Of a stretch of DNA of 18,585 bases, positions 14,933 to 18,585 are shown in pieces. Made by a program: the position numbers and the translations under genes. The first letter of the stretch is position 1, and each line of letters begins with the position of its first letter. The DNA is from Bacteroidia bacterium (GTDB lineage Bacteria > Bacteroidota > Bacteroidia > Bacteroidales > BM520), in NCBI GenBank assembly GCA_009930445.1, contig RZYD01000023.1, positions 1 through 18,585 on the forward strand, written 5' to 3'. The notes under the pieces are model-generated. The model did no database searches, was not told the origin of the DNA, and was given only the letters and a program-made list of their open reading frames with translations.

Positions 14933-15706
14933 ATGGCAGACGTTATAGATTACAAAATTTACGGTGATGATATGCAAATTGTGCAAATCGGCCTCGATCC
15001 GAATGAAGCGGTCAGAGCTGAAGTAGGAACAATGATGTATATGACCCACGGCATTGAAATGCAAACAAATACAGGAGGTGGGATTTTTAAAGGATTTAAG
15101 CGTATGCTTACCGGTGATGGATTTTTCATTACCTCGTTCCTGTACAAAGGGGAAGAAAAAGGCTATGTGGGATTTGGCGCCCCTTACCCCGGAAAAGTTA
15201 TCCCGTTAGATCTGACCGAATTAGGTGGTACATTTATTTGTCAGAAGGATGCTTTTCTCTGTGCTGCCGCAGGCATTGATATTGATATCGCCTTCACCCG
15301 GAAGTTGGGAGCGGGATTATTTGGAGGAGAAGGATTTATTCTCCAAAAACTTAGCGGCGACGGCCTGGCCTTTATTCATGCCGGAGGAACAGTGATTGCC
15401 CGAACACTGCAACCCGGCGAAACGTTAAGGGTAGACACCGGATGTATTGCTGCTTTTGCTCCCACCGTAAGCTATGACATAAAATTTATCGGTGGATTTA
15501 CTAACGCACTCTTTGGCGGAGAAGGGATTTTTCTGGCGACATTAACTGGTCCTGGGAAAATATACCTGCAAAGCCTTCCGTTCAGCCGTCTGGCCGACCG
15601 TATCCAGGCCGCTTCAGTAAAGCATAACCGGGGTGAAAAGCAAGGAGCTGCTGGAATTGGCGGGGAACTCCTTGGCGGGATACTGGGTGGCGATCGTCGG
15701 TTCTAA
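14933..15706 (+). CDS. TIGR00266 family protein (AIM24/DUF124-like)
   Basis: 257 residues. Glycine-rich, mostly beta, with no signal peptide or membrane helix. The pattern matches the TIGR00266/AIM24 family: EVGTMMYMTHGIEMQTNTGG near residues 31-50, FKGFKRMLTGDGFFITSF (53-70), GGTFICQKDAFLCAAAGIDI, LGAGLFGGEGFILQKLSGDGLAFIHAGG, VDTGCIAAFAPTVSYDIKF, ALFGGEGIFLATLTGPGKIYLQSLPFSRL, and a Gly-rich end. These proteins form a double-stranded beta-helix-like fold; yeast AIM24 is mitochondrial, but the bacterial role is unknown. The gene stands alone between tRNA-His, transcribed away from it, and the convergent T9SS gene, with only 2 bp between the two stop codons. No exact TAnnTTTG box was found upstream; TATTTTTA at 14875-14882 is one base off. 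Confidence 0.93.
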   Translation: MADVIDYKIYGDDMQIVQIGLDPNEAVRAEVGTMMYMTHGIEMQTNTGGGIFKGFKRMLTGDGFFITSFLYKGEEKGYVGFGAPYPGKVIPLDLTELGGTFICQKDAFLCAAAGIDIDIAFTRKLGAGLFGGEGFILQKLSGDGLAFIHAGGTVIARTLQPGETLRVDTGCIAAFAPTVSYDIKFIGGFTNALFGGEGIFLATLTGPGKIYLQSLPFSRLADRIQAASVKHNRGEKQGAAGIGGELLGGILGGDRRF

Positions 15707-15708
15707 CC

Positions 15709-17781
15709 TTACCGAAGAAGGGTGAAGGTACCTTTAATCAACTGTTCACCTTCGATTCCATCGTATCCCATAATCTCATAATAAAGATAATACACATAAA
15801 CACCGGAAGAACACAGCGTGCCTTCGTAGGTTCCATCCCAGCCCGACATCAGCGAAAGATCATCACCCCGTTCTTCATATACCTGTGTACCTACACGGGA
15901 AAAAATGAGCAACCGGTAACTCACGCCTTCCACATTGCCCGTGATAAAGCCACGAAAAAAATCATTCAGCCCATCCTGATTGGGCGTAAAGGCATTGGGA
16001 ACAAATAAAGGCAATAAGATCTTGACTCCAATTTTTGAAGTCATCGTACAGGAATTGCTGTCGATAACCGTCAGCACATATTCGTGGTAGGGGTCATCGG
16101 GAATAATGGTGGTATCGGGTGTAGAGGAATACCATTCCTCAGGCATAAAATCCCAGTTAAAACGATAAGGGGTAGTGCCGCGCCATACCTCTGCACTAAA
16201 ACTGACCGGAGCATCCAGATAGGCCACCGTATCGGAAACCCAAGGTTGCAAAGCAGGAAGCGGATTCACATCAATGAGCAGGGGTTCACTGTTTTGGCGT
16301 GCTTCGCCACAGTCGTTAACCGCCAAGGCAGTCAATTCGGCAAATCCAACCCACGAAGGATTCCAGGTCACTGCACATTGCTGGCCATTTCCGGAAACCG
16401 TTCCCGCTTCCGGAGGCAAGAGTGTCCAGACATACGAGGTGGAATATTGACCTCCGTCAGTGAAATAGAACTGATCAGGGCCTGCTTCACACAGGTTGGT
16501 GTCGCCAACGGGCAGCGCTGCTTTCAATGGCAGCGGATGGGTAATTACCTTAAGGCTGTCGCTATAGGCACCTTCCCCACAGCCATTGAGACCTTTCACT
16601 TTGATCCAGGCCTCGCCATGAAAAAACGGATCCCAATTTACCGTTACAGAATTTCCATTATTGGAAACAACACCGGAAGCATCGGGATTCAACGACCAGG
16701 AATAAGTGTCGGTATGCAGGGGAATAGCAATAGTATACTGCTCCGGCACCGCTCCTTCACACCGCTCCCGATTCCCTGTTGGTTGCAAGGGTTTTTCAGG
16801 AAGTGGAAGAATAGTAAAACTATAAGCAGTGTACTCATCGTCGAGTTTAATATCGCCGGTATTATATTCGCATTCTGCTTCAACGAATTGAAAATCACAC
16901 ACATCACCCACATGGGTATGAAAGTTTAATTCCAGCATCTGACCGGAGAGAATGGTAACGCCAGGGCCTGGTTCAGCGGCCCAGGAAATAATCAACTCTC
17001 CCGAACCGGGATTCGTAACGCTGATATCCGAAAGAAAAGCGTGTGGATTGGAAAACCCGTTATACGCCAAATCATCAGCATAAAATAATTTCAAAGAAAA
17101 ATCTGTAACCTCAGCAAAACCAGCAATTTTTATCGGAACGGAAATGTCGGTTTCAGGGCAGGCAGCAGCATCAGAAATACCAACCGTGGTTAACAGCGCC
17201 CCTACCACCAAAATACATTCGCCTGAGTAGATTTCAATCGGATCACACGATCCGGTAACGATACAACGAAACTTATAACCGGTCATCGCGGCCTGTACAT
17301 CACGGATAACAAGTTCATCGGTGTACACACCATAATAGGGATCTTCGTCAGGCAGATTGTACCAAACAACACCCCCATCGGTACTCTCCTGCCATTGGTA
17401 GCTCAGATCTGAACCATAGGCATTTACGCCCAACGTAGCATCATCGTTAACCGCCGCAGAAATCAGATCAATGGGATGATGTGTGATGGAAGTGGAAGTA
17501 TCCACCTGAATGGTCATCGTATAGATTGGCCCGGTGCCACAACGGTTTTCACCCTGCAGCGTAAGGAAATGCGGACCCGGATGTATCGACCGGGTGATCA
17601 CTACCGTATCCAAAGCGAAAGTATTGGCAGGATTTAGCCGAACAATTCCATGATCATACCCCCACAGATAGCCATCCGGATCGGTATAGGCCAAATCATC
17701 GGAATTAAAAATTACTGTATCGCCGGGACAAACCACAACAGGGCCGTGGATAGTATCAGCCAAAGCTGGTGGGTATTCCAC
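15709..17781 (-). CDS. T9SS type B sorting-domain protein, C-terminal part after an in-frame stop (multidomain secreted adhesin-like)
   Basis: 690 residues from a GTG at 17781; the frame is open back to the TAA at 17809-17811. There is no signal peptide, which a secreted protein needs, so this is most likely the 3' part of a longer gene whose 5' part is the frame at 17809-18585. Domains by eye: Ig-like modules at 15-95 and 100-192 (YQWQESTDGGVVWYNL), a cohesin-like beta module at about 197-325, two similar PKD/Ig-like repeats at 327-415 and 418-505 (W-x-L-x-P-x-A-G-x-V-S-x-N-G, V-x-W-x-P), another at 508-590, and a type B T9SS C-terminal domain at 594-690 beginning PNAFTPNQDGLNDFF. It would be exported through the T9SS and attached to, or released from, the cell surface. 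The stop codon lies 2 bp from the convergent TIGR00266 gene. Confidence 0.85.
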   Translation of the reverse strand: MEYPPALADTIHGPVVVCPGDTVIFNSDDLAYTDPDGYLWGYDHGIVRLNPANTFALDTVVITRSIHPGPHFLTLQGENRCGTGPIYTMTIQVDTSTSITHHPIDLISAAVNDDATLGVNAYGSDLSYQWQESTDGGVVWYNLPDEDPYYGVYTDELVIRDVQAAMTGYKFRCIVTGSCDPIEIYSGECILVVGALLTTVGISDAAACPETDISVPIKIAGFAEVTDFSLKLFYADDLAYNGFSNPHAFLSDISVTNPGSGELIISWAAEPGPGVTILSGQMLELNFHTHVGDVCDFQFVEAECEYNTGDIKLDDEYTAYSFTILPLPEKPLQPTGNRERCEGAVPEQYTIAIPLHTDTYSWSLNPDASGVVSNNGNSVTVNWDPFFHGEAWIKVKGLNGCGEGAYSDSLKVITHPLPLKAALPVGDTNLCEAGPDQFYFTDGGQYSTSYVWTLLPPEAGTVSGNGQQCAVTWNPSWVGFAELTALAVNDCGEARQNSEPLLIDVNPLPALQPWVSDTVAYLDAPVSFSAEVWRGTTPYRFNWDFMPEEWYSSTPDTTIIPDDPYHEYVLTVIDSNSCTMTSKIGVKILLPLFVPNAFTPNQDGLNDFFRGFITGNVEGVSYRLLIFSRVGTQVYEERGDDLSLMSGWDGTYEGTLCSSGVYVYYLYYEIMGYDGIEGEQLIKGTFTLLR

Positions 17782-17808
17782 AAATATTTCGAAACATTCA
17801 TTAACCTG

Positions 17809-17811
17809 TTA
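17809..17811 (-). other. In-frame TAA that divides the T9SS gene
   Basis: Reading on the minus strand the codons are ...GAT TTC AGT ACA GCA TAA CAG GTT AAT GAA..., with both sides in one frame. No other stop is found from 18585 to the proper TAA at 15711-15709. The ten codons after the stop read QVNECFEIFV and then run into the Ig-like modules, so the reading sense resumes without a shift. Confidence 0.9.
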
Positions 17812-18585
17812 TGCTGTACTGAAATCTTTGATAACCTCAATGGTTTTCCATCCCGGATCAGCATATCGGATATCCTCTTGTGGCTGTACATCCGTAGATA
17901 CCGAAGGGGTGGATTCACAGGAAGGTAAAATTAACCGGGTAATATCTAGTTTATCTGTACAGTGGTTACACACCATGGCATAATAATCATCATCCACTCT
18001 AAAAATATCACTAATACTATGGCCGAAACCAATGGTGTTGCCCAGCGTACCAAAGGTTACGGCATCTGGAATGGTGGTAATATCGGCAAAGTTCAGTTTT
18101 ACAAGATTAAATTCATCATAAATATGACCGGCCACAATGTAGCCGTACACCTGATCGCAGCTACGGAATAAAGAAATATCGCGCATATGAACAATTCCAC
18201 CGGCGATATCAATCGGAACCGGTGTGCAGTCAGGATCCGGATTCAGAATATTCGCACCAAAATCCAACCGAAATAAGCCTTTATCCTCATCATTATCTGT
18301 AACAAAAACATACCACAAGCCATTGTCCTGAATCGGAAAAATGCCAACAGGCAGGCTCAACCTATCGTCAGGATTACCCAGGTTATGTACAACGGGCATT
18401 TCATCAATGCCAGAAGTAAAATCGAAACGGGTTATGGTACCATTCCGTCTGTTTACAGTAAAGCCATGCCACATGGGCGATGCTGATTCATTATCATAAA
18501 AGATATAGAGGTCATGCGGAAAATTCAGTGTATCAAAATCATCATCTTCAATAAGAATGGTAAGCTCAGGACTTAAATTCGCCAG
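17809..18585 (-). CDS. T9SS-associated secreted protein, N-terminal part ending at an in-frame TAA, partial at right edge
   Basis: 259 codons are open from the right edge (18585) to a TAA at 17811-17809, in the same frame as the 690-residue part on the other side. The start lies beyond the window. The visible part holds WHGFTVNRRNGTITRFDFTSGID, then repeated blade-like segments (GIFPIQDNGLWYVFVTDNDEDKGLFRLDFG, DLSLFRSCDQVYGYIVAGHI and similar), which suggest a beta-propeller of the kind seen at the start of large Bacteroidetes surface proteins. An ATG at 18474 exists but lies inside this continuous domain, so it is not the start. If the TAA were sense, the product would run on through the Ig-like modules and the type B sorting domain. 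As it stands the product would lack the sorting signal. Confidence 0.75.
   Translation of the reverse strand: MANLSPELTILIEDDDFDTLNFPHDLYIFYDNESASPMWHGFTVNRRNGTITRFDFTSGIDEMPVVHNLGNPDDRLSLPVGIFPIQDNGLWYVFVTDNDEDKGLFRLDFGANILNPDPDCTPVPIDIAGGIVHMRDISLFRSCDQVYGYIVAGHIYDEFNLVKLNFADITTIPDAVTFGTLGNTIGFGHSISDIFRVDDDYYAMVCNHCTDKLDITRLILPSCESTPSVSTDVQPQEDIRYADPGWKTIEVIKDFSTA

Noticed and set aside
16084..16929. A 281-codon plus-strand reading frame opposite the T9SS gene.
   Set aside because: Its sequence has no recognisable domain and lies wholly inside the minus-strand Ig-like and cohesin-like coding region, whose repeats are clear. It is a shadow frame.
17809..17811. Reassignment of TAA to an amino acid in this organism.
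   Set aside because: Most other genes in the window end at TAA just where their families end, so TAA is an ordinary stop here.

Overview
The window looks like a chromosomal segment of a Bacteroidota bacterium, probably of the order Bacteroidales or a relative. Four things support this: several promoter boxes of the form TAnnTTTG with weak or absent Shine-Dalgarno sequences; a protein ending in a type IX secretion (T9SS) type B sorting domain; a tRNA-His gene without an encoded CCA; and the order small membrane protein - mutL - two rhomboid proteases - membrane-anchored EEP protein, which I recall from Bacteroidetes genomes. No insertion sequence, phage gene, integrase, CRISPR array or long repeat was seen.

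Layout. (1) 1-342, minus strand: start of a lipoprotein, probably the substrate-binding protein of a metal-chelate/cobalamin/siderophore ABC importer, cut by the left edge. (2) 343-515: divergent promoter region. (3) 516-10369, plus strand: a tightly packed run of small membrane protein, mutL, two rhomboid proteases, a membrane-anchored endonuclease/exonuclease/phosphatase protein, uvrB, a YggS-type PLP protein, a Ca2+/Na+ antiporter and rlmN. Gaps are 3-42 bp. smpB (10406-10852) follows behind its own promoter box. (4) 10849-14452, minus strand: a short-chain dehydrogenase whose stop overlaps the smpB stop, then an apparent operon (transcribed right to left) of a GNAT acetyltransferase, an alanine/ornithine racemase-family protein and an alanine racemase. 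(5) 14745-14819, minus strand: tRNA-His with its own promoter and a terminator. (6) 14933-15706, plus strand: a TIGR00266/AIM24-family protein. (7) 15709-18585, minus strand: a large secreted multidomain T9SS type B protein. One in-frame TAA breaks it into two open stretches, and it runs off the right edge.

How the genes work together. Most are housekeeping: mismatch repair (MutL), nucleotide excision repair (UvrB), 23S rRNA/tRNA methylation (RlmN), ribosome rescue (SmpB), PLP homeostasis (YggS) and peptidoglycan D-Ala supply (alanine racemase). The less ordinary points are the broken T9SS adhesin-like gene with a cohesin-like module, the translationally coupled GNAT-racemase pair next to alanine racemase, a MutL with a degenerate endonuclease motif, and a U-U mismatch in the tRNA-His acceptor stem. 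I found no convincing wholly new system. The amino-acid racemase/acetyltransferase operon and the small membrane protein before mutL are the best candidates for uncharacterised biology.
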